Source: Fodinibacter sp963730365 (GTDB taxonomy: Bacteria; Actinomycetota; Actinomycetes; Actinomycetales; Dermatophilaceae). Taken from it: DNA of 64,000 nucleotides. This document shows, one piece after another, positions 36,313 to 44,687 of this stretch. Made by a program: the position numbers and the translations under genes. The stretch spans positions 1-64,000 of the forward strand of contig CAVSRM010000019.1 of the NCBI GenBank assembly GCA_963730365.1, read 5' to 3'. Position 1 is the stretch's first letter. Each line of letters starts with the position of its first letter. The notes under the pieces are model-generated. The model had not been told where the DNA came from. It worked only from the letters and a program-made list of their open reading frames with translations, and ran no database searches.

Positions 36313-37248
36313 ATGCGGGTCCTGCTGGCCCTCGGCGGCAACGCCATGACCGCGCCCGACGGAAGCGCCGGCCCAGCCGCCCAGATCGAGGCGGTGGGCG
36401 GGGCCATGCAGGCGGCCTCCCGGCTCGTGGCGGCCGGTCACGAGCTGGTGATCACCCACGGCAACGGCCCACAGGTGGGCAACATCCTCGTGAAGAACGA
36501 GCTCGCGGCGCGCGTCGTGCCGCCGGTGCCGCTGGACTGGTGCGGGGCCCAGACCCAGGGAACCCTGGGCTTCACGATCCTCGACGCCCTCGACGCGGCA
36601 CTCACGGCGGCCGGTGCCCTCCGCCCGACAGCGGCACTGGTGACCCGCACCCTCGTCGACCGCGACGACCCCGGCTTCGCCCACCCCAGCAAACCGATCG
36701 GCCGGCACCTTCCCCGCGACGAGGCCCGGCACCTCATCGACCACGGCCAGGTCTGGGAGGACCGCGGCGAGAAGGGCTGGCGGCGCGTCGTCGCATCCCC
36801 CGAACCGCTGGAGGTACTCGACGTCGCCGCCGCCCGCACCCTGCTCGACGCCGGGTACGTCGTCGTCACTGCCGGTGGTGGGGGAATCCCGGTCGTGCGC
36901 GATGCCGACGGCACCCTGCGCGGCGTCGAGGCCGTCATCGACAAGGACCTCACGGCCGCGCTCCTCGCCCGGACCCTCCACGCCGACACCCTGGTGATCG
37001 CCACCGACGTCGATCACGCGGCCGTCGACTGGGGCACTCCCCAGCAGCGCGACCTCGGCCGCGTCACGGTCGCGGAGATGCGGCGGCATGCCGACGACGG
37101 CCAGTTCGCCTCGGGTTCGATGGGCCCCAAGGTCGAGGCCGCCCTCCGTTTCGTCGCCGATGGTGGAGCGCGCAGCGTCATCACCTCGTTGACCCACATC
37201 ACCGATGCCGTCGAGGGAAGCTTCGGCACGGTCATCGAACCCGACTGA
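36313..37248 (+). CDS. arcC: Carbamate kinase
   Basis: A 311-residue carbamate kinase: carbamoyl phosphate + ADP gives ATP + carbamate, which breaks down to ammonia and CO2. Hallmarks are the N-terminal LLALGGNAM, ITHGNGPQVGNILVKNELA (about 46-64), VTAGGGGIPVV near 190, KDLTAALLA near 214, the ATP-site strand LVIATDVDHAAVDWGTP and the final SGSMGPKVEAALRFV. The ATG at 36313 has GAGGAG upstream. No arginine deiminase genes are near; the partner producing carbamoyl phosphate is most likely the FdrA/DUF1116/DUF2877 set at 15-19 kb. It is followed 54 bp later by the barbiturase gene. Confidence 0.95.
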   Translation: MRVLLALGGNAMTAPDGSAGPAAQIEAVGGAMQAASRLVAAGHELVITHGNGPQVGNILVKNELAARVVPPVPLDWCGAQTQGTLGFTILDALDAALTAAGALRPTAALVTRTLVDRDDPGFAHPSKPIGRHLPRDEARHLIDHGQVWEDRGEKGWRRVVASPEPLEVLDVAAARTLLDAGYVVVTAGGGGIPVVRDADGTLRGVEAVIDKDLTAALLARTLHADTLVIATDVDHAAVDWGTPQQRDLGRVTVAEMRRHADDGQFASGSMGPKVEAALRFVADGGARSVITSLTHITDAVEGSFGTVIEPD

Positions 37249-37302
37249 ACGCCACCCATGCCATCACACAGCCGGCTCACCGGCACACAGAGAGGAACCG
37301 CC

Positions 37303-38430
37303 GTGCCTGACGCCATCGAGGTCCGCAAGGTCCCGCTGCACTCCGTCTCCGACGCCTCCGAGCTGGGCACGCTCATCGACGAGGGCGTGCTCGAGGCCAG
37401 TCGCGTCATCGCGATCATCGGCAAGACCGAGGGGAACGGCGGAGTCAACGACTACACCCGCATCATCGCCGACCGCGCCTTCCGCGAGCTCCTCGTCGCC
37501 AAGGGCGCCGAGCCCGAGCGCGTCAAGGACATCCCCATCGTCTGGTCCGGCGGCACCGACGGGGTGATCAGCCCGCACGCCACGATCTTCGCCACGGTGC
37601 CGGCCGACCGCGCCGAGCAGACCGAGGAGCCGCGGCTCACCGTCGGGTTCGCGATGAGCGAGACGCTCCTCCCCGAGGACATCGGGCGCACCGCGATGGT
37701 CACCAAGGTGGCCGAGGCGGTCAAGGTCGCGATGGAGCGCGCCGGCATCACCGACCCTGCCGACGTCCACTACGTCCAGACCAAGACCCCCCTGCTCACC
37801 ATCGACACCATCCAGGACGCCAGGAGCCGGGGCCACGACGTCTTCACCGAGGACACCCTGACCTCGATGGACGTGTCCAACGGCGGCACGGCGCTGGGCA
37901 TCGCCGTCGCTCTCGGAGAGATCGACATGCCGCGCGACGAGGACGTGCTGCGCGACCGCAGCCTCTTCTCGTCCGTGGCGTCGTGCTCCTCGGGGGTCGA
38001 GCTCGACCGGGCCCAGGTCGTCGTCGTGGGCAACGCCCGGGGCGTCGGTGGGCGCTACCGGATCGGCCACTCGGTCATGAAGGACGCCCTCGACCAGGAC
38101 GGGCTGTGGGACGCCATCCGGGATGCCGGTCTCGACCTTCCCGACCGCCCCCACTCCAGCGACCTCGACGGTCGCCTCGTCAACCTCTTCCTCAAGTGCG
38201 AGGCGAGCCAGGACGGTCGCGTGCGGGGCCGCCGCAACGCGATGCTCGACGACTCCGACGTGCACTGGCACCGACAGATCAAGGCCGCCGTCGGCGGCGT
38301 CACCGCAGCCGTCACGGGTGACCCGGCGGTCTTCGTGTCGGTGTCCGCGGCGCACCAGGGTCCCGATGGCGGAGGTCCCGTCGCCGCGATCATCGACCTC
38401 GGCGAGGACCCCACCGGGTACCGTCCCTGA
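37303..38430 (+). CDS. Barbiturase / cyanuric acid hydrolase family ring-opening amidohydrolase
   Basis: A 375-residue member of the AtzD/TrzD/barbiturase family, which opens N-heterocyclic ring amides by hydrolysis. The three internal repeats each give a Lys/Ser pair: K41 (GKTEGNGGVNDYTR) with S82 (WSGGTDGV), K161 (VQTKTPLLT) with the Ser cluster near 227-230 (SVASCSSGVEL), and K298 (LKCEASQDGRVRGRR) with S348 (VSVSAAHQGPDGGGPVA). The second pair matches the catalytic dyad known in AtzD. The GTG at 37303 follows AGAGAGGA. Barbiturate hydrolysis to 3-oxo-3-ureidopropanoate fits the nucleobase context; cyanuric acid hydrolysis cannot be excluded without alignment. Confidence 0.9.
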   Translation: MPDAIEVRKVPLHSVSDASELGTLIDEGVLEASRVIAIIGKTEGNGGVNDYTRIIADRAFRELLVAKGAEPERVKDIPIVWSGGTDGVISPHATIFATVPADRAEQTEEPRLTVGFAMSETLLPEDIGRTAMVTKVAEAVKVAMERAGITDPADVHYVQTKTPLLTIDTIQDARSRGHDVFTEDTLTSMDVSNGGTALGIAVALGEIDMPRDEDVLRDRSLFSSVASCSSGVELDRAQVVVVGNARGVGGRYRIGHSVMKDALDQDGLWDAIRDAGLDLPDRPHSSDLDGRLVNLFLKCEASQDGRVRGRRNAMLDDSDVHWHRQIKAAVGGVTAAVTGDPAVFVSVSAAHQGPDGGGPVAAIIDLGEDPTGYRP

Positions 38431-38492
38431 GCGGTTGTCGCAGGTTGGGTCATCGACGGTCGTCCCCGGCCGGTCGCACCGGCCCCGCGGGA

Positions 38493-38504
38493 TAGCGTGC
38501 CCTC
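38493..38504 (+). promoter_or_regulatory. Leaderless-type -10 of the FNT gene
   Basis: TAGCGT at 38493-38498, six bases, then the GTG at 38505; no Shine-Dalgarno sequence is visible. Confidence 0.45.
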
Positions 38505-39290
38505 GTGCAGCAGCATGAGGAGCAGGCGGACGAGGAGATCGACGACGCCTTCGAACGACTCGTCGAGGAGGGCAGGGAGCGCCTGGCGCGGCCCCTGCGG
38601 GCGCTGGTCCCGACCGGGCTCCTCGGTGGCATCGACATCGGCGTGGGCATCCTCGCCTACTTCGTCGTCAAGGACGCGACCGGGAGCCAGGTGCTCGCGG
38701 GTATCGCGTTCTCCGTCGGGTTCGTCGCCCTGCTCCTGGCCCGCAGCGAGCTCTTCACCGAGAACTTCCTCGTACCGGTGACGGCAGCCGTCGCAGAGAA
38801 GGGCCCGTGGCTCGGGCTGGCCCGGCTCTGGCTCGTCACCCTCGTGACGAACATCCTCGGCGGCGCCCTCACCGTGTGGATCATCCTGCGAGCCCGTCCC
38901 GACCTCGGTGAGGTCGCACGGGAGACCGGGATGCACTACGCGGAGCTCGGGGTGAGCCTGCAGAGCTTCCTGCTGGCCGTGCTAGCCGGGCTGGTCATCA
39001 CGCTGATGACCCGGATGCAGCACTCGACCGACAGCCTGGGCGTGCGCATCGTGCCGGCCATCCTGTTCGGCTCGGTGCTCGTCGGAGCCGAGCTGTTCCA
39101 CTGCGTCCTGGACTCCATCTTCATCATCGGCGCAGCATTCGCGGGCGCGGACGTCACGGTCAGCCAGTTCGTCGTCGCGCTCGGGTGGTCCCTCCTGGGC
39201 AACGTCGTCGGGGGGATCGGGCTCGTCACCTTCCTCCGGCTCGTGCGGACGGCGCCGAAGGTCGAGGCGCAGCGCCGGCAGTCCTCCTGA
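38505..39290 (+). CDS. Formate/nitrite transporter (FNT) family protein
   Basis: A 261-residue FNT channel with six helices, close to the YfdC branch by its charged N-terminal extension (HEEQADEEIDDAFERLVEEG). Family blocks are RSELFTENFLVPVTA (about 81-95), LARLWLVTLVTNILGG and SVLVGAELFHCVLDSIF. FNT proteins pass small monovalent acids such as formate, nitrite or bicarbonate/lactate. Start GTG 38505 is supported by a leaderless -10. It follows the barbiturase gene by 74 bp and could move a small acid product, although own transcription leaves this open. Confidence 0.87.
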   Translation: MQQHEEQADEEIDDAFERLVEEGRERLARPLRALVPTGLLGGIDIGVGILAYFVVKDATGSQVLAGIAFSVGFVALLLARSELFTENFLVPVTAAVAEKGPWLGLARLWLVTLVTNILGGALTVWIILRARPDLGEVARETGMHYAELGVSLQSFLLAVLAGLVITLMTRMQHSTDSLGVRIVPAILFGSVLVGAELFHCVLDSIFIIGAAFAGADVTVSQFVVALGWSLLGNVVGGIGLVTFLRLVRTAPKVEAQRRQSS

Positions 39291-39331
39291 AGCCTGCGGC
39301 CGCCGAAGGCCTCAGACATCGAGGCCCGCCA

Positions 39332-40138
39332 CTAGCCCCCGGGGGGCGCCGCCCCCAGGGACGAGCCGTTCGGTGGGACGGGTGATCCGTCCAGCGTGAA
39401 CGGCATCCCTGCTGCCACCCACGGGCTCGACCGGTCCATCGCCTGGAGGTGTAGGTGGGGCTCGGTGGAGTTGCCGGAGTTGCCGCACTCGCCGACCACG
39501 TCGCCCGCCGAGACCCGATCGCCACGGGCGACGGTGACCGACCGGCGCCGGAGGTGGGCGAGCAGCACCACGGTTCCCTCGTCGGTGCGCACACCGACGT
39601 GGTTGCCCAGCACACCTGCGGGACCGAGGAGCTCGCGCACCCCTTCGAGGAGGAACCACACCACGCCCAGCGGGGAGGAACGGCTCCAGTGGTCGCGCAT
39701 CACGTCCACGACCCGGACCACGGTCCCGTCCACCGGCGAGGCCACCGGCTGGCCGAAGCCCGGGAACTCCTCGGGTCGCCGCGCCACCGGCCACCAACCA
39801 CTGGATGGGCGCGTGCCGTCCTCGGGGTCGTGCACCAGGTCGCACGCATACGTCTGGGACCACGCGTGCACCCCGTGACTCGGCACCCGGCTCGTCGGGC
39901 TGTTCAGTGCCAGCCAGCGACCGCGCACGGGCGACGTCAGGCCGAGCGGCGGTGCGACCGGGGTGCCCACGCGCACGTAGCACGCCATGGCAAGGGCGAA
40001 GAGCGCGATCGCCCCCACGGACCACCATGTGGGCAGGTCGACGAGCCACGACGCCACGAGCGCGGCCGCGGTGGCCGCGACCAGCGGCATCCGGACCCGG
40101 GAGACCACCCGGCCGAAGGGTTCGGGTGAGGCTGCCAC
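39332..40138 (-). CDS. Membrane-anchored M23-family metallopeptidase domain protein
   Basis: A 268-residue protein with two N-terminal helices (about residues 17-35 and 38-56) and an extracellular M23/LytM domain. Zinc-site elements are SHGVHAWSQTYACDLVHD, GNHVGVRTDEGTVVLLAHL (first conserved H of the H-x-H region) and the strong NSTEPHLHLQAMD. Such enzymes cleave peptidoglycan cross-links, although the first His-Asp pair is spaced more widely than in classic LytM, so activity is uncertain. I choose GTG 40138 rather than 40141 because TAGGGT (40150-40145) then lies six bases upstream, as in the other leaderless genes here. Confidence 0.8.
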   Translation of the reverse strand: MAASPEPFGRVVSRVRMPLVAATAAALVASWLVDLPTWWSVGAIALFALAMACYVRVGTPVAPPLGLTSPVRGRWLALNSPTSRVPSHGVHAWSQTYACDLVHDPEDGTRPSSGWWPVARRPEEFPGFGQPVASPVDGTVVRVVDVMRDHWSRSSPLGVVWFLLEGVRELLGPAGVLGNHVGVRTDEGTVVLLAHLRRRSVTVARGDRVSAGDVVGECGNSGNSTEPHLHLQAMDRSSPWVAAGMPFTLDGSPVPPNGSSLGAAPPGG

Positions 40139-40180
40139 CACCGCACCCTAGCCGCCGGTAGGCGCAGACCCGGCCATGCG

Positions 40181-41809
40181 TCAGTGGGCGAAGTGCCGGG
40201 TCCCGGTGAAGTACATCGTGACGCCGGCCGCCTGAGCCGCCTCGACGACCTCTCCGTCGCGCATCGACCCCCCCGGTGCGACGACGGCACGGACCCCGGC
40301 GTCGATGAGCACCTGGAGACCGTCGGCGAAGGGGAAGAACGCGTCGGAGGATGCAACCGCGCCACGTGCCCGCTCCTCCCCCGCGCGGCTGACGGCGAGG
40401 TGGCAGGAGTCGACGCGGTTGACCTGGCCCATGCCGATGCCGACCGACGCACCCTCACGTGCCAGGAGGATGGCGTTGGACTTCGTCGCCCTGACCGAGC
40501 GCCACGCGAACCGGAGGTCGGCGAGGGTGGCATCGTCGGCAGGGTCGCCGGAGACCAGGCGCCAGTGGGTGGTCTCGTCCCCGCCGGCGACCACGCCGTC
40601 AGCACCCTCGACGACGGCGTCCAGCCCGTCGCGCTCCTGGATGAGGAGGCCGCCGCTGATCGGGCGGGTCTCGACGCCCCCACGCGCCGGGGTCGCGCAC
40701 TCGAGCAGGCGCACGTTCTTCTTCCGGGTGAGGATCTCGAGCGCCTCGGGCTCGAAGGCGGGAGCGATGACCACCTCGGTGAAGATCTCGGCGACGGTCT
40801 CGGCCATCGCCGCGGTCACCGGGCGGTTCGCGGCGACGATCCCGCCGAATGCCGACACCGGGTCGCAGGCGTGGGCCTTGCGGTGGGCGTCGGCGATGTC
40901 GGTGCCGACCGCGATCCCACAGGGGTTGGCGTGCTTGATCACCGCGACGGTCGGCTGGTCGCCGTGGTCGTGCGCAGCACGCACCGCGGCATCGGCATCG
41001 ACGTAGTTGTTGTAGGACATCTCCTTGCCGTGCAGCTGGGTGGCCTGGGCCAGACCCGGGTGGGGCTGGAAGCCGTTGGTGTAGAGGGCAGCACGCTGGT
41101 GCGGGTTCTCGCCGTAGCGCAGCACCGCGGCCTTGTCCCACGTCGCACCGGCCCAGGCGGGGAACCCGGTGCCGTCAGAGGTGTCGGCGTAGGCGTTGCC
41201 CATCCAGGACGCGACGGCGACGTCGTAGGTCGCCGTGTGGACGAACGCCTCGGCGGCCAGGCGCTTGCGCTGCTCGAGGGTGAAACCACCACCGCGAACG
41301 GCCTCGAGCACGGCCTCGTACGTGGACGGGTCGGTGACCACCGCGACGCTGGGGTGGTTCTTCGCGGCCGCGCGGACCATCGAGGGGCCCCCGATGTCGA
41401 TCTGCTCGACGCACTCGTCGGGGGTCGCACCCGAGGCCACGGTGGCGGCGAAGGGGTAGAGGTTGACGACCACGAGCTCGAAGGCCTCGACCCCCAGCTC
41501 CCCGAGCTGCGTCAGGTGCTCGGGCTTGCGGGTGTCGGCGAGGATGCCGGCGTGCACCCGCGGGTGCAGGGTCTTGACCCTGCCCTCGAGGCACTCCGGG
41601 AAACCGGTGAGGTCCTCGACCCTCGTGACGGGCAGCCCGAGGGAGTCGATGAGCGCGGCGGAGCCGCCCGTCGACACGAGCTCGACGCCCGCCTCGTGCA
41701 GCCCCCGGACCAGGTCGTCGAGGCCGTTCTTGTCGTAGACCGAGACGAGGGCACGGCGGACCTGGCGGACGTCCTGCGAAGGACCGGGGGCGGAGACGGC
41801 GGCGGACAT
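40181..41809 (-). CDS. purH: AICAR transformylase / IMP cyclohydrolase
   Basis: The bifunctional last enzyme of purine synthesis, 542 residues. The N-terminal MGS-like IMP cyclohydrolase domain (about 20-160) has RRALVSVYDKNGLDDLVRGL, ELVSTGGSAALIDSLGLPV and HPRVHAGILAD. The transformylase domain carries KHANPCGIAVG, DPVSAFGGIVAANRPV, the catalytic KSNAILLA and FFPFADGLQVLIDAGVRAVV near the C-terminus. The ATG at 41809 is preferred because the ZTP riboswitch ends just upstream, where the expression platform is expected. It uses 10-formyl-THF from FolD. In relatives it follows purN directly; here 10.4 kb of other genes intervene. Confidence 0.97.
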   Translation of the reverse strand: MSAAVSAPGPSQDVRQVRRALVSVYDKNGLDDLVRGLHEAGVELVSTGGSAALIDSLGLPVTRVEDLTGFPECLEGRVKTLHPRVHAGILADTRKPEHLTQLGELGVEAFELVVVNLYPFAATVASGATPDECVEQIDIGGPSMVRAAAKNHPSVAVVTDPSTYEAVLEAVRGGGFTLEQRKRLAAEAFVHTATYDVAVASWMGNAYADTSDGTGFPAWAGATWDKAAVLRYGENPHQRAALYTNGFQPHPGLAQATQLHGKEMSYNNYVDADAAVRAAHDHGDQPTVAVIKHANPCGIAVGTDIADAHRKAHACDPVSAFGGIVAANRPVTAAMAETVAEIFTEVVIAPAFEPEALEILTRKKNVRLLECATPARGGVETRPISGGLLIQERDGLDAVVEGADGVVAGGDETTHWRLVSGDPADDATLADLRFAWRSVRATKSNAILLAREGASVGIGMGQVNRVDSCHLAVSRAGEERARGAVASSDAFFPFADGLQVLIDAGVRAVVAPGGSMRDGEVVEAAQAAGVTMYFTGTRHFAH

Positions 41810-41845
41810 GGGGGGCTCCTCGCGAGGTCGGGTGCGTCGATCGTG

Positions 41846-41922
41846 CGGGACACCCAGGCGGGCGATGCCCCGACTCACTCCCCGGTGGTGATCCACCTGC
41901 GCCAGTCGTCGCGCCCCAGCCT
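41846..41922 (-). ncRNA. ZTP (pfl) riboswitch upstream of purH
   Basis: Read on the minus strand, the purH leader has the conserved pfl-motif elements in order. ACTGGCG is followed by a short stem GGTGGATCACCACC, the invariant CCGGGGAGTG, a variable stem, and then CCCGCCTGGGTG (41864-41853) forming the pseudoknot partner. ZTP riboswitches sense ZMP/ZTP, which accumulate when 10-formyl-THF is short, and activate one-carbon and purine genes. It ends about 40 bases before the purH ATG at 41809. The match is by eye. Confidence 0.82.
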
Positions 41923-42025
41923 ACCCGGCGCGCCCCTGCGTCACGGGGAACGGAGGGCCGCGCTCCGGGGGCAGGGTCTCGGGCTGGCGGGCGGTCACCT
42001 CGGCTGACAGGTCGGGGCGGGGCGA

Positions 42026-42451
42026 TCAGGTCGCGTAGGGCGATGGCGGGAGCGGCATCGGCCACGAGCCACCGAGCACCCGGTCGACGTCGAGCACGAC
42101 GACGACGCGCTCGGGGTTCGGGCGGGGTTGCCGGTACCGCACGGCATAGCGCTCCTCGGCGTCCCGCACGGATGCCGGGTCCTCGAGCACCCGAGTGCTG
42201 CCCTCGAGGGTGATCCACCGGCGCCCCTCGACCTGGCTCAGCGCCGCGCGACGTCCGGCCCGCGCCTGAACCACCTTGACACTGGAGCGACCGGCGATGA
42301 CCCGGGCCACGAGGGCCTCGGAGTCCCAGGTGAACCCCACGGGGACGACGTGCGGGGACCCGTCCGAGCGCAACGTGGTGAGCGTCGCGAGATGCCGCTC
42401 GGCCATGAAGAGGGCGGCGTGGGAGGAGAGGTCGGCTGGGTCGAGGGCCAC
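42026..42451 (-). CDS. PPOX-fold (pyridoxamine oxidase-like/F420-type) oxidoreductase
   Basis: A 141-residue flavin/deazaflavin-binding split-barrel protein. The family pattern is strong: ERHLATLTTLRSDGSPHVVP then VGFTWD (about 15-40), the phosphate-contacting GRSSVKVVQARAGRRAALSQ, and the final VLDVDRVLGGSWP. This resembles the TIGR03618-type F420-dependent subgroup. I use the GTG at 42451, which gives the usual domain boundary; an in-frame ATG at 42505 would add 18 Arg/Pro-rich residues. Substrate unknown. It stands alone between the ZTP leader region and the galactoside module. Confidence 0.8.
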   Translation of the reverse strand: MALDPADLSSHAALFMAERHLATLTTLRSDGSPHVVPVGFTWDSEALVARVIAGRSSVKVVQARAGRRAALSQVEGRRWITLEGSTRVLEDPASVRDAEERYAVRYRQPRPNPERVVVVLDVDRVLGGSWPMPLPPSPYAT

Positions 42452-42530
42452 GGGCGCGAGTGTGCCACGGGTGGGACGCCGGGCTCGTGGGGTGGTGTGC
42501 GCCACGGGCCCGGCGCGCTGGGGCCCCCGG

Positions 42531-44687
42531 TCAGTCGTTCGCCGTCAGATGGAGGAGGAAGCCCTGCGCCGGCGCCAGGACCGGGAGGGAGAGGCCGACG
42601 TGCTCCAGCACGGCGCCCGACACCACGAGTCCCCCGTCGAGCGAGGCCTCCCACCACGCAGGTGGCCGGACCTGGACGGTGGCGGGCAGTCCCGCCTCCG
42701 GGCGCACCCGCGCGAGGTAGGACCGCTCGGGGTCCAGCCCGGGGAACGGCACGAGTCCGGGAGTCACCCCGCGGCCCGTGGCGACGGAGACGACGGTGAA
42801 CGCCGCCTCCGAGCGGTCAGCGGACACGACGCCCCCGACCACGAGGGAGGGGTCCGGGTGGTCGGAGCGGACGACGTCCCCGGAGTGCAGCAGCGGCCGG
42901 AGCTCCCGGTAGAGGTCCGCCCAGTCGCGCAGGGCACCGAGCTCGTCCTCGGAGCACTCGGTGACGTCCCACTCGAGTCCGGCGTGACCCTGGAGGGCCA
43001 CGAGCATGCGGAGGGAGAGGTCGAGCTCGCGGTGGGTGGTGTGGGCCCGCGGCGGCCCCACGTGCGAGCCCATCCGCTCCGGAGGCACGAGGAGACCGGT
43101 CCACCGCTGGATCGCGATCCGCTCGAGCGCGTCGTTGCAGTCCGAGGTCCAGACCCGGTCGGTGCGGGTGAGCACACCGAGGTCGACCCGGGCCCCCCCG
43201 CTGGAGCACGACTCGATCTCGAGGCGAGGATGTCGCTCGCGCAGGGTGTCCAGGAGCGCGTACACCGCGCGGGTCTGGGCGGCGACGGCCGGACGGTCGA
43301 TGCCCGTGGAGTCGGTGCGCACGGCTTCGTGGAGGTCGCGGTTGTGGTCCCACTTGATGAAGTCGATGGAGTACTCCGACACCAAGGCACTCATCGCCTC
43401 GAGGACGTGCTCGCAGGCGGCGGGGTTGGCCAGGTCCAGCAGGTGCTGGTGACGCGACGGCAGCGGAGCACCGGCCACCGGGCCGAGCACCCAGTCGGGG
43501 TGGGCGCGCACGACGTCGGAGTCGAGGTTGACCATCTCGGGCTCGAACCAGAGCCCGAACTCCATGCCGAGGCTCCGCACGTGGGTGACGAGGGGAGCGA
43601 GTCCGTCGGGCCAGACGTCACCGGACACCTGCCAGTCCCCGAGGCCGCGACGGTCGTCACGGCGGCTCCCGAACCACCCGTCGTCGAGCACGAAACGCTC
43701 CACGCCGATCGAGGCGCCCACCTCGGCGATGCGCTTGAGGTGGTCGAGGTCGGTCTGGAAGTAGACCGCCTCCCACGTGTTGAGCACGAGGGGTCTCGGG
43801 CTCGAGCGGTAGCCGGGCCGGGCCCGCTGGTGCGCGACGAGAGAGCCTGTCAGTCCGTCAAGTCCTTCACGCGAGTGCACGAAGGCGACCGGCGGGGCGG
43901 TGTACGACTCACCTGGCCCGAGCCGCACCTCACCGGGCGCGAGCAACTCCCCACCACCGATGACCGACGCGTGCGGACCCGCGCCCTCGGGCAGCCGCTC
44001 CACGAAGTGTTCGTGGTTGCCGCTCCACGCGACGTGCGTGGCCCACACCTCACCCGAGCGGAACCCGAAACCAGCTGTGCCGCAGATGAGCAGGAGGGTG
44101 GCGTCGTGGCCGGTCCGTCCGCGGCGGCTGGCGCGGTGCCAGCTGCCGTCCCGCAGGGCCTGACGCTGAGGGCTCCGCTCGCGACACCATCGGCCGGTGA
44201 GGTCGAGCACTTCCTCGGCGCGGGTGGGCAGCGGGAGCGCCGCGCGCGCCGCGGTGACGTCGAGGGGATCTCCGTCGGATGCCGTGCTCGTGACGCTCGT
44301 CTCGACGACGAGGACCCCGTGCTGGTCCAGTCGGTAGCTGACCTCGAGGTCCAGCTGCACGTCGGACGCCGTGGCACGCACCACCGCCCGCGACCCGTCC
44401 GAGTCCACGGCAGCCACCCACCTGGGGGCGGCCCGGCCGCCGGCGCGGTGACCGGCATACCCCGGCGTTCCCAGCCACCCCTCCCCCGAGGTGGGGAGCA
44501 CGCTGAGCCGCCAGGGCGTGTCGAGGGCGTTGTGCGCCACCGGGGTCGACGTGACAGCAGCCAGCTCGGCCAGGTCACAGTCCGGGAGGTCGGCGCCCCA
44601 GTGCGCGACCCACGGGAGGGCGGTGCCGTCCTGGACCAGGGCGAGGGCCGAGCCGCCTCCGTGCAGCACGGTGAGCTCGGGCATCAT
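42531..44687 (-). CDS. GH36 alpha-galactosidase
   Basis: A 718-residue glycoside hydrolase family 36 enzyme that releases galactose from alpha-galactosides such as melibiose and raffinose. The N-terminal beta-sandwich covers about 1-300, and the TIM barrel carries LNTWEAVYFQTDLD and RFVLDDGWFGSRRDD (about 345-360). Catalytic residues are the nucleophile D447 in KWDHNRD and the acid/base D516 in WTSDCNDALERI. SCSSGGARVDLG completes the site. No signal peptide is seen, so it works on imported sugar. The start overlaps the permease stop (ATGATG at 44687-44682), making it the last gene of the sugar-import operon. Confidence 0.93.
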   Translation of the reverse strand: MMPELTVLHGGGSALALVQDGTALPWVAHWGADLPDCDLAELAAVTSTPVAHNALDTPWRLSVLPTSGEGWLGTPGYAGHRAGGRAAPRWVAAVDSDGSRAVVRATASDVQLDLEVSYRLDQHGVLVVETSVTSTASDGDPLDVTAARAALPLPTRAEEVLDLTGRWCRERSPQRQALRDGSWHRASRRGRTGHDATLLLICGTAGFGFRSGEVWATHVAWSGNHEHFVERLPEGAGPHASVIGGGELLAPGEVRLGPGESYTAPPVAFVHSREGLDGLTGSLVAHQRARPGYRSSPRPLVLNTWEAVYFQTDLDHLKRIAEVGASIGVERFVLDDGWFGSRRDDRRGLGDWQVSGDVWPDGLAPLVTHVRSLGMEFGLWFEPEMVNLDSDVVRAHPDWVLGPVAGAPLPSRHQHLLDLANPAACEHVLEAMSALVSEYSIDFIKWDHNRDLHEAVRTDSTGIDRPAVAAQTRAVYALLDTLRERHPRLEIESCSSGGARVDLGVLTRTDRVWTSDCNDALERIAIQRWTGLLVPPERMGSHVGPPRAHTTHRELDLSLRMLVALQGHAGLEWDVTECSEDELGALRDWADLYRELRPLLHSGDVVRSDHPDPSLVVGGVVSADRSEAAFTVVSVATGRGVTPGLVPFPGLDPERSYLARVRPEAGLPATVQVRPPAWWEASLDGGLVVSGAVLEHVGLSLPVLAPAQGFLLHLTAND

